Shown: positions 18,300 to 27,493, counted from the stretch's first letter. The stretch is 64,000 nt of DNA from Rheinheimera sp. MM224 (GCF_947090785.1 NZ_OX352320.1:1426001-1490000), one strand, 5' to 3'. Notes: generated by a model from the letters alone, not told the origin. Program-made: numbers and translations.

Positions 18300-18923
18300 A
18301 TGGTTAATCTGGCCTTGATGGGCGCTTTTATTCCGACTTTTTTATTTGTCTCTGTTACGCCTGGTATGTGCATGACCCTTGCTATGACCTTGGGCATGAC
18401 GCAGGGCGTGCGCCGTACTTTATGGATGATGTGGGGCGAAATGTTAGGTGTGGCTTTGGTGGCCATTCTGGCTGTTTGTGGTGTCGCCGCTATGATGCTG
18501 CAATTTCCTACTGTGTTTCAGTGGTTTAAAATCGCTGGCGCTTTATTTCTGGCTTATATCGGCTGGCAAATGTGGTGGGCCAAAGGCAAGTTAGCTATTC
18601 CTCAAGCTGGTGTCAGTCGTGAGCTGATGCCAAGACGCACTTTATTTAGTCAGGGTTTTGTCACCGCCGTGTCTAACCCTAAAGGCTGGGCTTTTCATAT
18701 GGCCTTATTGCCGCCTTTTATCGACAGTCAACTGGCATTTTGGCCTCAGTTGCTGGTGTTGGTTTGTATTATTATTTTGTTAGAGTTTCTCTCCATGCTG
18801 CTGTACGCCAGTGGCGGTAAAGCTTTGGGCGCTTTTTTTCAGCAACAAAACAAAGTACAGTGGCTCAACCGTATCGCTGCCAGCTTAATGTTTGCTGTGG
18901 CGCTTTGGATGCTGCTTGGTTAG
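18300..18923 (+). CDS. LysE-family translocator
   Basis: 207 residues, about six hydrophobic helices, beginning with the family pattern AFIPTFLFVSVTPGMCMTL and containing GxxMxWxxxxGMxG-like TM turns and the conserved SNPKGWAF segment. Members export amino acids or small metabolites through the inner membrane. It lies 74 bp after ligE on the same strand; function unrelated. Substrate cannot be predicted. Confidence 0.85.
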   Translation: MVNLALMGAFIPTFLFVSVTPGMCMTLAMTLGMTQGVRRTLWMMWGEMLGVALVAILAVCGVAAMMLQFPTVFQWFKIAGALFLAYIGWQMWWAKGKLAIPQAGVSRELMPRRTLFSQGFVTAVSNPKGWAFHMALLPPFIDSQLAFWPQLLVLVCIIILLEFLSMLLYASGGKALGAFFQQQNKVQWLNRIAASLMFAVALWMLLG

Positions 18924-18937
18924 CACTGGCGTCATGA

Positions 18938-20185
18938 CTACCAGCGATAACCAAAAATCAGGCTGCTGGAACGCTGTTTAGCCTCTGCTAGCCAACCATC
19001 CCACTGGGTCCTGTTTGGTTGAACGCTGGTTAAACTGCTGTGCTCCAGTGCAATATTAAAATGTTCTGTCAGCTGATAAGTCCAGTTCAAAGTCCAGCTG
19101 TGGCCTTTGCCATTGTTATCATCTGTTGGAGTCAGGTCTTTATCTATAACTTCAAAACGGTCATAACGGGCACTTAAGCTGTGCTGCTCCAGCTGATAGT
19201 TCAGCATCAGGTAACTGCTGCGATAATCTGCCACTACTGTATTTTGCCCCATGGCTGTATCGCCATTCAGATACTGCGCCAGTAGCCGCCACTGCTCTGT
19301 CAACTGATGTTGCAAAGCCAGACTGACAAAACGGGTATCCCAGGCATATTGGCCCTCTTTGAAAGTCGTGGGTTCGCCTCTGTTGTCATACCAATAGAGC
19401 CGGACTTCGGTTTGATCTTTATGCTGCCAGTGCAGTCCTGTGTAGTAGCCGGTTTTATGATCCAGTTCGCGATTAGGTTCCACCCAAGCTGGTTGTTTTT
19501 CAACTACACCGCCTACCGCTATGCTGGGGTAATTGGCAAAATCAACCCGCTCCCCAATACCGGTTTGCAGATTATGCAAAGCAAAACCACGCCAGGTTAA
19601 AATGGAACCTGCCGGATCATTGCCTTGAAACAATGCGCCTACCCACTGGAAACTATGGTCTGATTTAAAAAAACGGCCGGGACGACTGACGGATAATTCA
19701 ACAGCTCTGGTTTTGATTTCTTCGGCTATCCAGCTGTTAATGGCGGAGAATGAATTCGTATAAGGCGAAGTCCAGGCCAGATCAGTATTTTCCAGTGACA
19801 TGGCCGGATAAAATACCCCGGCTCTGCCACGCACTCTGTATCCTTCATGAGGCAGAGGACTCCAGTTTAGCCAGGCTTCTGTCACTTCAACCCCAGCTTC
19901 AGGTGCTCTGTGCCACTGGGCATGCACTATGGCTGAGAAATCAGAATCTGTTTCAAGCAAAGCGACCAGATACTGTGGTCCTGCGCCTGCCTCGGTATGA
20001 TGGCCCAACTGGCCTGTGCCTTTTTGCCACCATGGCGCTAAATAATGAGCTGTATCATTTTGTTTATTCAGGTAAAATTCACCACGACCATGCAGGCTCA
20101 GCTGCTCAAAATCTTGGGCTGTTGCACTGAAAGGCAAAGCTGATATCAGACTGATACAAAAAAGAGCTGGGCGGGTCGTGGACAT
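18938..20185 (-). CDS. Probable outer-membrane beta-barrel protein
   Basis: 415 residues from ATG 20185, behind AAGGAATACAGG. A signal peptide (ALFCISLISALPFSATA) precedes a region rich in amphipathic beta strands, ending FGYRW with an aromatic C-terminal residue. No family name is recognised. It is divergent from the cupredoxin-like gene at 20371, with a 185-bp shared upstream region, so the two may be co-regulated. The longer frame to 20371 runs into the neighbour's start and is rejected. Confidence 0.7.
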   Translation of the reverse strand: MSTTRPALFCISLISALPFSATAQDFEQLSLHGRGEFYLNKQNDTAHYLAPWWQKGTGQLGHHTEAGAGPQYLVALLETDSDFSAIVHAQWHRAPEAGVEVTEAWLNWSPLPHEGYRVRGRAGVFYPAMSLENTDLAWTSPYTNSFSAINSWIAEEIKTRAVELSVSRPGRFFKSDHSFQWVGALFQGNDPAGSILTWRGFALHNLQTGIGERVDFANYPSIAVGGVVEKQPAWVEPNRELDHKTGYYTGLHWQHKDQTEVRLYWYDNRGEPTTFKEGQYAWDTRFVSLALQHQLTEQWRLLAQYLNGDTAMGQNTVVADYRSSYLMLNYQLEQHSLSARYDRFEVIDKDLTPTDDNNGKGHSWTLNWTYQLTEHFNIALEHSSLTSVQPNRTQWDGWLAEAKQRSSSLIFGYRW

Positions 20186-20370
20186 CCTGTATTCCTTAAT
20201 TTTTATTCTGCTGTGATAGTAGCAGTTTGCTCTGACTGATAAAAAGCAGCGACAGAGAAAAACTAGAGATACCACAAAGTTTCTCAGCTTTATCTGGCAG
20301 ATGGTGACAAGATGCCTAAACTGCTTTAGCTTAACCAGACTTTTGCCAGCCTTGGCTTGGAGATTATTCA

Positions 20371-21009
20371 ATGACTTTGTTCGCTGCTGTTTTATCTGCT
20401 TGTCTATTGTTCTGTTTTAGTACTGGGGCAGTAGCTGCAGTGCAAATTACAGTGACTGATCAGCAAGGCCAACCCTTGGAAGATGCTGCAGTTGAGCTGC
20501 TTGACCCGGCAAATAAAAACTTTTCACAAAAAAAAGCAGAAGTGAAACAGCAGGACCTGATCTTTATTCCTTTTGTTTCGGCCTATCAAACAGGCACTGC
20601 TGTTGATTTTCCGAATATGGATAAAACCCGGCATCACGTGTATTCCTTTTCACCTGCCAAAGTATTTGAACTAAAGCTGTATGCCAATAAACCTGAAGCA
20701 CCAGTGGTCTTTGATCAGGCCGGTATTATCGCTTTGGGCTGTAACATTCATGATTATATGCAGGCCTATATTTACGTAGGTGACAGTCCGTTTTTGCAGG
20801 TCACTGATGGCAAAGGCCTGGTGACTTTTAACGATATTCCTGATGGCACTTATCAGCTCAAACTCTGGCACCCGTGGCAAAATACAGACTGGGTGACTCA
20901 GCAAGTACAAATTAAACAAGGCCAGGTGATGAGTTATCAGCTGGCCATTACCGCTCAGGAAAAACCAAAGAAACCGAAAAAAGGCTTTGGTGCTTCCTAC
21001 ACTCCCTGA
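20371..21009 (+). CDS. Cupredoxin-like periplasmic protein (methylamine-utilization-type annotation)
   Basis: 212 residues. A signal peptide (AVLSACLLFCFSTGAVA) is followed by a carboxypeptidase-regulatory-like beta domain and a plastocyanin-like segment with HHVYSFSP and GCNIHDYMQAY, positions that resemble the His/Cys/His/Met copper ligands of blue-copper proteins. The C-terminal tail is Lys/Pro rich (EKPKKPKKGFG). Similar proteins are often labelled methylamine utilization proteins without direct evidence. Role unknown; neighbour to an outer-membrane barrel on the other strand. Confidence 0.65.
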   Translation: MTLFAAVLSACLLFCFSTGAVAAVQITVTDQQGQPLEDAAVELLDPANKNFSQKKAEVKQQDLIFIPFVSAYQTGTAVDFPNMDKTRHHVYSFSPAKVFELKLYANKPEAPVVFDQAGIIALGCNIHDYMQAYIYVGDSPFLQVTDGKGLVTFNDIPDGTYQLKLWHPWQNTDWVTQQVQIKQGQVMSYQLAITAQEKPKKPKKGFGASYTP

Positions 21010-21050
21010 TTTTTTAACCTACCCGATTTTTAACTTAAAGGAGCCGACTC

Positions 21051-21548
21051 ATGGCCACAGTAACATTAAAAGGTAATCCATTTCAGACCATAGGCGAACT
21101 GCCGGCAGTGGGCAGCAAAGCCCCTGATTTCACCCTAACGGGTGCTGGTTTAGCTGATGTAAAACTGGCAGATTTTGCGGGTCAACGTCTGGTACTGAAT
21201 ATTTTCCCAAGTGTAGATACACCAACTTGCGCTACTTCAGTCCGTACTTTTAACAAGGCTTTATCGAGCTTAAGCAATACAACGGTGTTGTGTGTTTCGG
21301 CAGACTTACCTTTTGCTCAGGCACGTTTTTGTGGTGCTGAAGGTTTAGAGCAAGTGAAAAACGGTTCAAGTTTCCGCAGTTCATTTGGCAAAGACTATGG
21401 TGTGGCATTTTCTACTGGTCCTCTGACTGGTTTATTGTCCCGTGCTGTTGTCGTTGTTGGCACTGACGGTACAGTGTTATACACAGAACAAGTGGCTGAA
21501 ACTGCTGATGAACCTTCGTACGAAGGCGCTTTGGCTGTCTTAGCTTAA
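21051..21548 (+). CDS. tpx: Thiol peroxidase
   Basis: 165 residues with the Tpx peroxiredoxin fold. The peroxidatic Cys lies in SVDTPTCATSVRTFN and the resolving Cys in FAQARFCGAEG, the atypical 2-Cys arrangement. It reduces lipid and other hydroperoxides with thioredoxin. AAAGGAG precedes the start. Confidence 0.93.
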   Translation: MATVTLKGNPFQTIGELPAVGSKAPDFTLTGAGLADVKLADFAGQRLVLNIFPSVDTPTCATSVRTFNKALSSLSNTTVLCVSADLPFAQARFCGAEGLEQVKNGSSFRSSFGKDYGVAFSTGPLTGLLSRAVVVVGTDGTVLYTEQVAETADEPSYEGALAVLA

Positions 21549-21555
21549 AAGTGTA

Positions 21556-21582
21556 GAGGTCAGAGTCGCGAGCTCTGACCTC
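21556..21582 (+). terminator. Hairpin after tpx
   Basis: A 10-bp perfect stem GAGGTCAGAG / CTCTGACCTC, 7-nt loop, 8 bases after the stop. No T run. The same GAGGTCAGAG core begins the hairpin at 8240. Confidence 0.5.
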
Positions 21583-21600
21583 GATTCAAAGAGTCCTGTT

Positions 21601-22326
21601 ATGCGACACAGACTGCTTTTAGTTTTCGCTTTGTTTATGTTGCCTCCGGTCTTGGCTGATACCACAGCCTCGCCAGATAAAATCCTGCGCATGGGTATTC
21701 ATAATTTTCCACCTGATTTTGTGGTCAGTACTGATGGCAAAAGTTGTAGTGGTGAAGGATATCTGTTGGCTCAACAGGTGTTTGCACAAGCAGGTTTTAA
21801 GTTAAAAGCGGTTTGTACCACACCAGCCCGGATGTATTTGTTATTAGACCAAGGTGAAGTGGATTTTAGTATTAATGTAAAAACCACAGCTGCGATCAGT
21901 AAAAAACATAGGTTTGTTGAACCTGCTTATATGCCGATGCAGCTGATGCTGTACAGTCATTCACTCAGCTCTACTGCGCCACAAGATAAAACAGTAGCCG
22001 CTATCCGCTCTTTTGATTATTTAGGTCAGCGTCAGCAATTGCTTCAGCAAGGTTATCAACTGGTGGATATGCCTGACAGTATCAGCGCTGTGCAGTTATT
22101 TTTGCACCAACGTACTCAGCATTTGATTAGTTATCAGGGACCTTTTGTGGCTTATGCTGATAAACAATCCACTGATGTTGTTACTGGCTTAAAACAAAAG
22201 AAACTGGCAGAAATAGACGCCTATTTTGTGGTGTCAGCTGCTTCAGCTGATCATCAGGATATCATTGATATTTTGCAATATTATGCCAAAGCTCATAGTT
22301 GCAGTTATCTGAAAGGCTGTGGTTAA
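21601..22326 (+). CDS. Periplasmic solute-binding-like protein (SBP_bac_3 type)
   Basis: 241 residues with a signal peptide (LLLVFALFMLPPVLA). The type 3 solute-binding pattern is seen in ILRMGIHNFPPDFV and the lobe-1 region LLDQGEVDFSINV. No transporter genes are adjacent. It ends in an odd Cys-rich tail (HSCSYLKGCG) that could form a disulfide. Ligand unknown. Confidence 0.65.
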   Translation: MRHRLLLVFALFMLPPVLADTTASPDKILRMGIHNFPPDFVVSTDGKSCSGEGYLLAQQVFAQAGFKLKAVCTTPARMYLLLDQGEVDFSINVKTTAAISKKHRFVEPAYMPMQLMLYSHSLSSTAPQDKTVAAIRSFDYLGQRQQLLQQGYQLVDMPDSISAVQLFLHQRTQHLISYQGPFVAYADKQSTDVVTGLKQKKLAEIDAYFVVSAASADHQDIIDILQYYAKAHSCSYLKGCG

Positions 22327-22427
22327 GCAGATCTGCCCATGTCTTGCCTGAAGTTTAAAAGCATTGCTTTTTTACCGCTGTTTTTGCTTGAATAGCTGCT
22401 TCTTTTTATTCTTCGCAGAATCTTTTT

Positions 22428-22883
22428 ATGTACATCGAAGCTCTTGACCCTTTATCTGCTCCGGCAGCTCATTTATTGGCTTTATCCGATGCTTATATGG
22501 CGTCTTTATATCCAGCTGAAAGTAACCATATGGAAAGCCCATCTGCCTTGGCTTTGCCTAATGTCCTGTTTTTAGGCGCTTATCTGGATGGCGAGTTAGC
22601 AGGCTGTGGCGCCGTTAAAATAATGCATGATGATGGGAGTTATGGCGAAATTAAGCGGGTGTATGTGCTGGATGCATTCAGAGGCCGCGGCGTGTCAAAA
22701 CAGCTGATGCATGCACTGGAAGCTCATCTTATAGAACAGCATATCCCACTGGCACGGCTTGAAACCGGTATTTCTCAGCCCGAAGCTTTGGGCTTGTATG
22801 AAAAGCTGGGGTACCAGTACAGAGCACCTTTTGCCTCTTATCTGTTGGATCCGTTAAGTGTGTTTATGGAAAAGCGCCTTTAG
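22428..22883 (+). CDS. GNAT-family N-acetyltransferase
   Basis: 151 residues. The acetyl-CoA-binding motif A is seen as IKRVYVLDAFRGRGVSKQLMHALE (R-x-x-G-x-G), followed by ARLETGISQPEALGLYEKLGY, which is typical of small-molecule GNAT acetyltransferases. Acceptor substrate unknown. Confidence 0.87.
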   Translation: MYIEALDPLSAPAAHLLALSDAYMASLYPAESNHMESPSALALPNVLFLGAYLDGELAGCGAVKIMHDDGSYGEIKRVYVLDAFRGRGVSKQLMHALEAHLIEQHIPLARLETGISQPEALGLYEKLGYQYRAPFASYLLDPLSVFMEKRL

Positions 22884-23026
22884 CCTGTCGCTTTTTGTCC
22901 CTGAAATAGTTGTGTTTACGCTGGTCATCAGCGCATTTTTTACGCTAAGCTGCTTCTTGTGCCTGATTGATGTACATTTTAATCAGGCTTCCTACTGATA
23001 TTAAACAGAAACAAGGAGTCTGGTTT

Positions 23027-23635
23027 ATGCGTTTTTATTCTGCTCAATTATGGATGCTGCTGGTCGCTTCACTGCTGGCAGGTTGTAGCACTTTACCTTC
23101 ATCAACCTCAGCACTGACTAAATCACCCGCTACTACAGTACCAGCCACGGAACCGCTTAACGCAGCAGGGGGCGCTGATTGTGTTGGTACCATTCAGGCG
23201 CCAGCTGCTGGTCTGGAAGCCACTTCAGATCCAGAGCTGTTGCAATCAGCTTTAGGCCAGCCTGACAAAGGCCAGCTTTGTATGGGACAGGTGTTTGTGG
23301 CTACAGCACCAGTGAAGGTATATAGAGTGTGGGATCAGGCCAAAAGCTATACGCTGTATGGCCGTTGGTGGTCATTTATGTTACCCAAAGGCCCGACCGA
23401 TCAGTACAGAGAAGCCAACGCCATTTGTCCAAGCTGGAGCGTATTAAACCAAATGAGCAGTTGTACTTTAAAAGTCGGTAGTAAAATTGTGGTAGGGCCA
23501 GGTCAAAGCGCCGATTGTGGAGAAGGTCTGGTCTATCCGAAGTCTGCTGTGAATCAGGTCTATATCAATAACGATTCACGTAACAATGTGCTTTGGGTGG
23601 AAAACTGTGACGCAGGTAGTAACTGGCCGCAATAG
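23027..23635 (+). CDS. Putative lipoprotein
   Basis: 202 residues from ATG 23027 with AAGGAG upstream. The signal peptide ends at a clear lipobox (LLAGC), then a Ser/Thr/Pro/Ala-rich linker and a domain with several Cys (CVG, LCMG, CPSW, SCTL, DCGEG, NCD) that probably form disulfides in the periplasm. No known family recognised. A VOC gene follows 13 bp later, likely in the same transcript. Confidence 0.65.
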   Translation: MRFYSAQLWMLLVASLLAGCSTLPSSTSALTKSPATTVPATEPLNAAGGADCVGTIQAPAAGLEATSDPELLQSALGQPDKGQLCMGQVFVATAPVKVYRVWDQAKSYTLYGRWWSFMLPKGPTDQYREANAICPSWSVLNQMSSCTLKVGSKIVVGPGQSADCGEGLVYPKSAVNQVYINNDSRNNVLWVENCDAGSNWPQ

Positions 23636-23648
23636 GGGGAAACAGAGT

Positions 23649-24035
23649 ATGCATAAAAGTCGCTTAGCCGCTTTTGTTCTGGATAGTAAAGTGAGCGATA
23701 TTCAGCAGGCCAGTGAATTCTGGAGCCAGGCGTTGGGTTATCAGTTGCTATCTTCCGATCCTGAGTGGGCTGAGCGTTATGCTTATTTGGATAACCCATC
23801 CTCTGAGCCCAGGCTATTGCTGCAAAAAGTTGAGCATCCAAGCCATATTCACCTGGATATTGAAACGGACAATATCGAGGCTGAAGTAGAGCGCCTGAGT
23901 AAATTGGGCGCTTTTGTTGTAAAACAAATGCCACGCTGGACTGTGATGGAATCTCCAAGTGGTCATCGATTTTGTGTGGTGATGCCACAACGTGCCGATT
24001 TTGCCCAAAGCCCTGATGTAAAGCTCTGGCCTTAA
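23649..24035 (+). CDS. VOC-fold (glyoxalase/bleomycin-resistance-like) protein
   Basis: 128 residues with the two beta-alpha-beta-beta-beta units of the vicinal oxygen chelate fold: an N-terminal AAFVLDSKVSD...FWSQALGY and a second unit with HIHLDIETDNIEAEVERLSKLGA and ESPSGHRFCVV. Function in the family is varied, so no substrate is given. The start at 23649 has GGGGAAA upstream. Confidence 0.8.
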   Translation: MHKSRLAAFVLDSKVSDIQQASEFWSQALGYQLLSSDPEWAERYAYLDNPSSEPRLLLQKVEHPSHIHLDIETDNIEAEVERLSKLGAFVVKQMPRWTVMESPSGHRFCVVMPQRADFAQSPDVKLWP

Positions 24036-24063
24036 CCTAAGTTCTTGTAATGTTTCTGTCGCA

Positions 24064-24087
24064 GCCCTTTGTCTACAGACAAAGGGC
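24064..24087 (+). terminator. Terminator-like hairpin after the VOC gene
   Basis: GCCCTTTGTC / GACAAAGGGC perfect stem. It is followed by TTGTGTT. Confidence 0.6.
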
Positions 24088-24120
24088 TTGTGTTCAATTC
24101 CCCGCCTTATCGTGTTTTTT

Positions 24121-24197
24121 AATTTAAATAATTAACAGTTGTTCACTCATTCTTGTTTTTTAATTTAAATTTACAATTTAAATAATTTATTTAAATT
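24121..24197. promoter_or_regulatory. AT-rich AATTTAAAT array upstream of the desaturase operon
   Basis: Copies of AATTTAAAT at 24121, 24162 and 24175, with an inverted copy at 24189. The pair at 24175-24183 / 24189-24197 forms a perfect 9-bp inverted repeat around AATTT. The two outer copies share a longer TTTTTAATTTAAAT context 41 bp apart. The array sits about 100-180 bp before the ferredoxin reductase/desaturase genes and looks like a regulator-binding region; desaturase operons are often controlled by TetR-type fatty-acid sensors. Confidence 0.55.
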
Positions 24198-24299
24198 CAA
24201 TTGTTTATTGTTTTTGTGTCTGATTTTTAAATTCGAAAAGTGGAGTTTTATTTATTTTTAGTGTACAACTGTGCGCTGAAATCAAGTGGAAGGACCAGT

Positions 24300-25421
24300 G
24301 TGAGCAAAACCATCTCTTTATGGGGCCAAAGCCTCTATCGCCAATTTAGTTTAATGCTGGCGAATCAACCTAAGCTGGGTTATTACCTGCATCCTTTGTT
24401 GAACTGGAATAAACCTGCGCTGCATCCGGACTATCACAGTGCCCGTGTTGTGGACTTTTACTGGGAAACCGATCAGATGTTGAGTGTCTGGTTAGAACCT
24501 GCATCGTCCTGGACTGGTTTTACTCCAGGTCAGCATCTTCTGGTCACTATGTTGCATAAAGGCCGTTATATCAGCCGCAGTTTTAGTATCAGCTCGTCCT
24601 CTGCTTTATTTGCGCAGCAAAAACAAATCCGCATTAGTTGCCGTATTCAGCCTCAAGGCGAGTTTACTAAAGCTTTAGCCGCAGGCATTTCTAAGCTGAC
24701 TCATCTGAATATCAGTGATGCGATGGGCGATTTTGTACTGGCGACTCAAGCTGATACTGCGCTTGAACAGAACATAGTGATGGTGGCGGCAGGTTCTGGC
24801 ATTACACCTCTTTGGTCCATGCTAAGCAGTTTACGCTGCTGGACTTCGCCTATTGTGTTGTTTTATTGCGTTAAAAATGCAGCTCAAGCGGCCTTTTTGG
24901 CTGAATTAAAACTACTGGCTGCAAAACAGCCTTTATTTGAACTGCAACTGATTGAAACTGCTACTTGCGGCCGGCTGAACTTAGTGCGGCAATTAAAAGC
25001 GAAAGCCGGTTTTTCGCTGACCAAAGCTCTTTACTATTTTTGTGGCCCAGCTGCGATGAGCCGTCAGTACAAGGACGATTTGATCCAACAAGGCGTGCCA
25101 TCGACTGCTATGTATGCAGAACTATTTGGATTGGCCTCTGCTGCATCTGAAGGGCCGGTCAAACAAGCCTTGTTTATGCAACAGCAGGGAAAAGTGACAG
25201 CTGTAGAGGCTGCAGCTGGAGTGCCTTTATTGCAGGCCGCTGAGCAACAGGGCTTGAGCCCACGCTTTGGTTGCCGGATAGGTGTGTGTTATCAGTGTGT
25301 GTGTCAGAAAAAATCAGGCCAGGTACTGAATTTACGCACAGGTCAAATCTCAGGCGACGGCCCTGAACAAATTCAGTTGTGTATCAGCGCTGCGCACAGC
25401 AACCTGCAGATAGAGTTATAG
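24300..25421 (+). CDS. Ferredoxin reductase-like electron-transfer protein (FAD/NAD + 2Fe-2S)
   Basis: 373 residues from GTG 24300 (GGAAGGA upstream). An FAD-binding domain with RxxS (YISRSFS), an NAD-binding domain (VAAGSGITPLWSML) and a C-terminal plant-type 2Fe-2S domain with CRIGVCYQC are in the order of oxygenase/desaturase reductases. The desaturase starts 5 bp later, so it almost certainly delivers NAD(P)H electrons to that enzyme, as DesC does for DesB in Pseudomonas. Confidence 0.9.
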   Translation: MSKTISLWGQSLYRQFSLMLANQPKLGYYLHPLLNWNKPALHPDYHSARVVDFYWETDQMLSVWLEPASSWTGFTPGQHLLVTMLHKGRYISRSFSISSSSALFAQQKQIRISCRIQPQGEFTKALAAGISKLTHLNISDAMGDFVLATQADTALEQNIVMVAAGSGITPLWSMLSSLRCWTSPIVLFYCVKNAAQAAFLAELKLLAAKQPLFELQLIETATCGRLNLVRQLKAKAGFSLTKALYYFCGPAAMSRQYKDDLIQQGVPSTAMYAELFGLASAASEGPVKQALFMQQQGKVTAVEAAAGVPLLQAAEQQGLSPRFGCRIGVCYQCVCQKKSGQVLNLRTGQISGDGPEQIQLCISAAHSNLQIEL

Positions 25422-25425
25422 GATC

Positions 25426-26508
25426 ATGATGAAACTTACAGAACAACAATTGTCTGAACTGGCCGCTGAACTGGATCAGGTCAAAGCCGGTGTGATGGGT
25501 CAGTTGGGAGATAAAGAAGCACGTTATATTCGCCGTATGTTACTGACGCAGCGCTTAAGCGCCATTTCAGGCCGTGTATTGATGGTGCTGGGTTTTATTA
25601 CGCCATGGCTATGGGTTTTAGGTGTTGCGCTTTTGGCGTTGGCAAAAATTCTCGACAATATGGAAATAGGTCACAACGTCTTGCATGGCCAGTACGACTG
25701 GATGAATGACCTTGTGCTGCATTCTCAACGTTTTGAATGGGATATCGCCTGTGATGCGGGTTCCTGGAAACGCACTCATAACTTCGAGCATCACACCTAC
25801 ACCAATATCATCGGCAAAGACCGCGACTTTGGTTATGGCTTATTGCGCCTGAGTAATGATTTCCGCTGGCGGCTGCGTAACTTATGGCAGTTTGTCACTT
25901 ATCTGGTATTGAGCACTTTGTTTCAATGGGGCGTGTCTTACCACGAGCTGGCGGGTGAGCGGGTGTTTTTTGGTAAAAAGAAACCCGATCGGATCAACAG
26001 TGTCAGCCACAAGGATTTGAAAAAAGCCTTCTTTGGCAAAGGTGCACGTCAGCTGTTTAAAGATTATGTGTTTTTCCCTTTGATTGCCGGGCCTATGTGG
26101 TTATGGGTGTTAGCAGGTAATTTAGTGGCGAATATTATCCGTAATTTATGGACCTCCACTGTGATTTTTTGTGGTCATTTCACAGCGGATGTTCACACCT
26201 TTACCCAACAGCAATGCGAAGGCGAAAGCCGTGGACACTGGTACTATCGGCAAGTTTTAGGCTCGTCCAACTTTACCGGACCCCGTTGGTTTCATATTTT
26301 AACTGGCCATTTAAGCTGCCAGATTGAACATCATTTATTTCCGGATATGCCAGCTATGCATTATCTGACAGTCGCACCCCAGGTTGAGGCTATTGCGAAA
26401 AAATATGGCATTGCTTATAACAGCGGCAGTTTTTTACGCCAGTACGCCACTGTAGTGGCCCGGATTATCAGATATTCTTTCCCAGGTGGCCGCGCCACCG
26501 CAGTATAA
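25426..26508 (+). CDS. Fatty acid desaturase (membrane di-iron)
   Basis: 360 residues with three histidine boxes, HNVLHG, HNFEHHTYTN and QIEHHLFPDMP, which bind the di-iron centre, and hydrophobic segments at ~55-85, ~150-170 and ~210-235. It probably introduces double bonds into membrane acyl chains, adjusting fluidity. Translationally close to the reductase (5 bp). The first 26-bp repeat of 26485-26562 forms its C-terminal codons. Confidence 0.92.
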   Translation: MMKLTEQQLSELAAELDQVKAGVMGQLGDKEARYIRRMLLTQRLSAISGRVLMVLGFITPWLWVLGVALLALAKILDNMEIGHNVLHGQYDWMNDLVLHSQRFEWDIACDAGSWKRTHNFEHHTYTNIIGKDRDFGYGLLRLSNDFRWRLRNLWQFVTYLVLSTLFQWGVSYHELAGERVFFGKKKPDRINSVSHKDLKKAFFGKGARQLFKDYVFFPLIAGPMWLWVLAGNLVANIIRNLWTSTVIFCGHFTADVHTFTQQQCEGESRGHWYYRQVLGSSNFTGPRWFHILTGHLSCQIEHHLFPDMPAMHYLTVAPQVEAIAKKYGIAYNSGSFLRQYATVVARIIRYSFPGGRATAV

Positions 26509-26562
26509 AAGGTGGCGGCGCTACCAGAGCATAAAAGGTGGCTGCGCCACCAGAGTAACAAA
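26485..26562. repeat. Three tandem 26-bp palindromic units
   Basis: Units at 26485, 26511 and 26537, each starting GGTGGC-n-GCG-CCACC-like and ending ATAAAA or AACAAA. Units 1 and 3 carry a GGTGGC / GCCACC hairpin; unit 2 has one change (GCTACC). Unit 1 covers the desaturase stop codon and unit 3 ends just before the thioesterase ribosome site. They may stabilise the mRNA or tune expression between the two genes. Confidence 0.7.
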
Positions 26563-26573
26563 AGGACAGAACT

Positions 26574-27377
26574 ATGTTATTTGCCGATGTAATGCAGCAG
26601 TTTAAAGCCGGACAGGCGGATGAGTTACAGATTGAAGTGCCAGAGCAGTGGGGCCAGGGCAGGGCGGTGTTTGGTGGTATGGCATCGGCTTTAGCTTTGG
26701 CGCATTTAGTCACTGAATTGCCTACACAAATACCGCTGCGCTCAGTGTCCGTGTCTTTTGTTGCACCGTTAAATGCAGGACTTGCCACTGTATCGCGGCG
26801 TATTTTGCGTCAGGGCAAGTCAGTCATTCAAGCGATGGTGGAGATTACTCAGCAGGATCAGGTGGCATTAGTGTTGCTGGCGAGCTTTGGTGCTGAACGT
26901 CCATCGGCTTATCAGATTAAAGCGGAAGCAGCGCCAGACTCTGGTACCCAGGCTATGGTATTGCCAAAACAAGGGCCAGCGCCTGAATTTACCCGACATT
27001 TTGATTACCATATCACTCGTGGTGCTATGCCATTTTCAGGTGGCAGAGGCACAGAGTTAGGTGGGCTTATCCGTTTTGCTGAAGGCGAAAGCACAGCTGT
27101 AGGTGTACTGGAGTTATTGGCGTTGGTCGACGCCTGGCCGCCGGTCAGTTTAACTTTACTGAACCAGCCAGCTCCTGCCAGTTCGTTAACCTGGACTATT
27201 GAGTTTATTCAGCCGCATCAAGGTGCTGCAACTAAAGCTCTGACGACTGACTGGTGGTCATATCTTGCCAGTATTGAGCATGGTGCTGATGGCTATCATC
27301 ATATTGAAGCCAAGTTATGGCAACCGGATGGCCAATTAGCAGCCATTAGCCGTCAGACGGTCACAGTGTTCGCCTGA
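26574..27377 (+). CDS. Acyl-CoA thioesterase family protein (TesB/hotdog-like)
   Basis: 267 residues comprising two hotdog-like halves: N-terminal GQGRAVFGGMASALALAHL with RSVSVSFVAPL, and C-terminal SLTWTIEFIQPH. This is the pattern of TesB-like/PaaI-fused thioesterases, which hydrolyse acyl-CoA. AAAGGA precedes the start. It lies 65 bp after the desaturase, a sensible lipid-metabolism neighbour. Confidence 0.75.
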   Translation: MLFADVMQQFKAGQADELQIEVPEQWGQGRAVFGGMASALALAHLVTELPTQIPLRSVSVSFVAPLNAGLATVSRRILRQGKSVIQAMVEITQQDQVALVLLASFGAERPSAYQIKAEAAPDSGTQAMVLPKQGPAPEFTRHFDYHITRGAMPFSGGRGTELGGLIRFAEGESTAVGVLELLALVDAWPPVSLTLLNQPAPASSLTWTIEFIQPHQGAATKALTTDWWSYLASIEHGADGYHHIEAKLWQPDGQLAAISRQTVTVFA

Positions 27378-27493
27378 TGCTTACCCTAGTGAAAAGTGCT
27401 TAAAATTTATACTCGCTCGGCAAGTGCGCTTCTGTTATAGTGCGCGCCCTTTTTCCCGTGCCAGTTTCTGTGTCAATAGAGAGTACCCATTTT

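Noticed and set aside
18938..20371. Extended start of the outer-membrane protein to 20371
   Set aside because: The extension overlaps the divergent gene start and lacks a signal peptide; ATG 20185 has a ribosome site and signal peptide.
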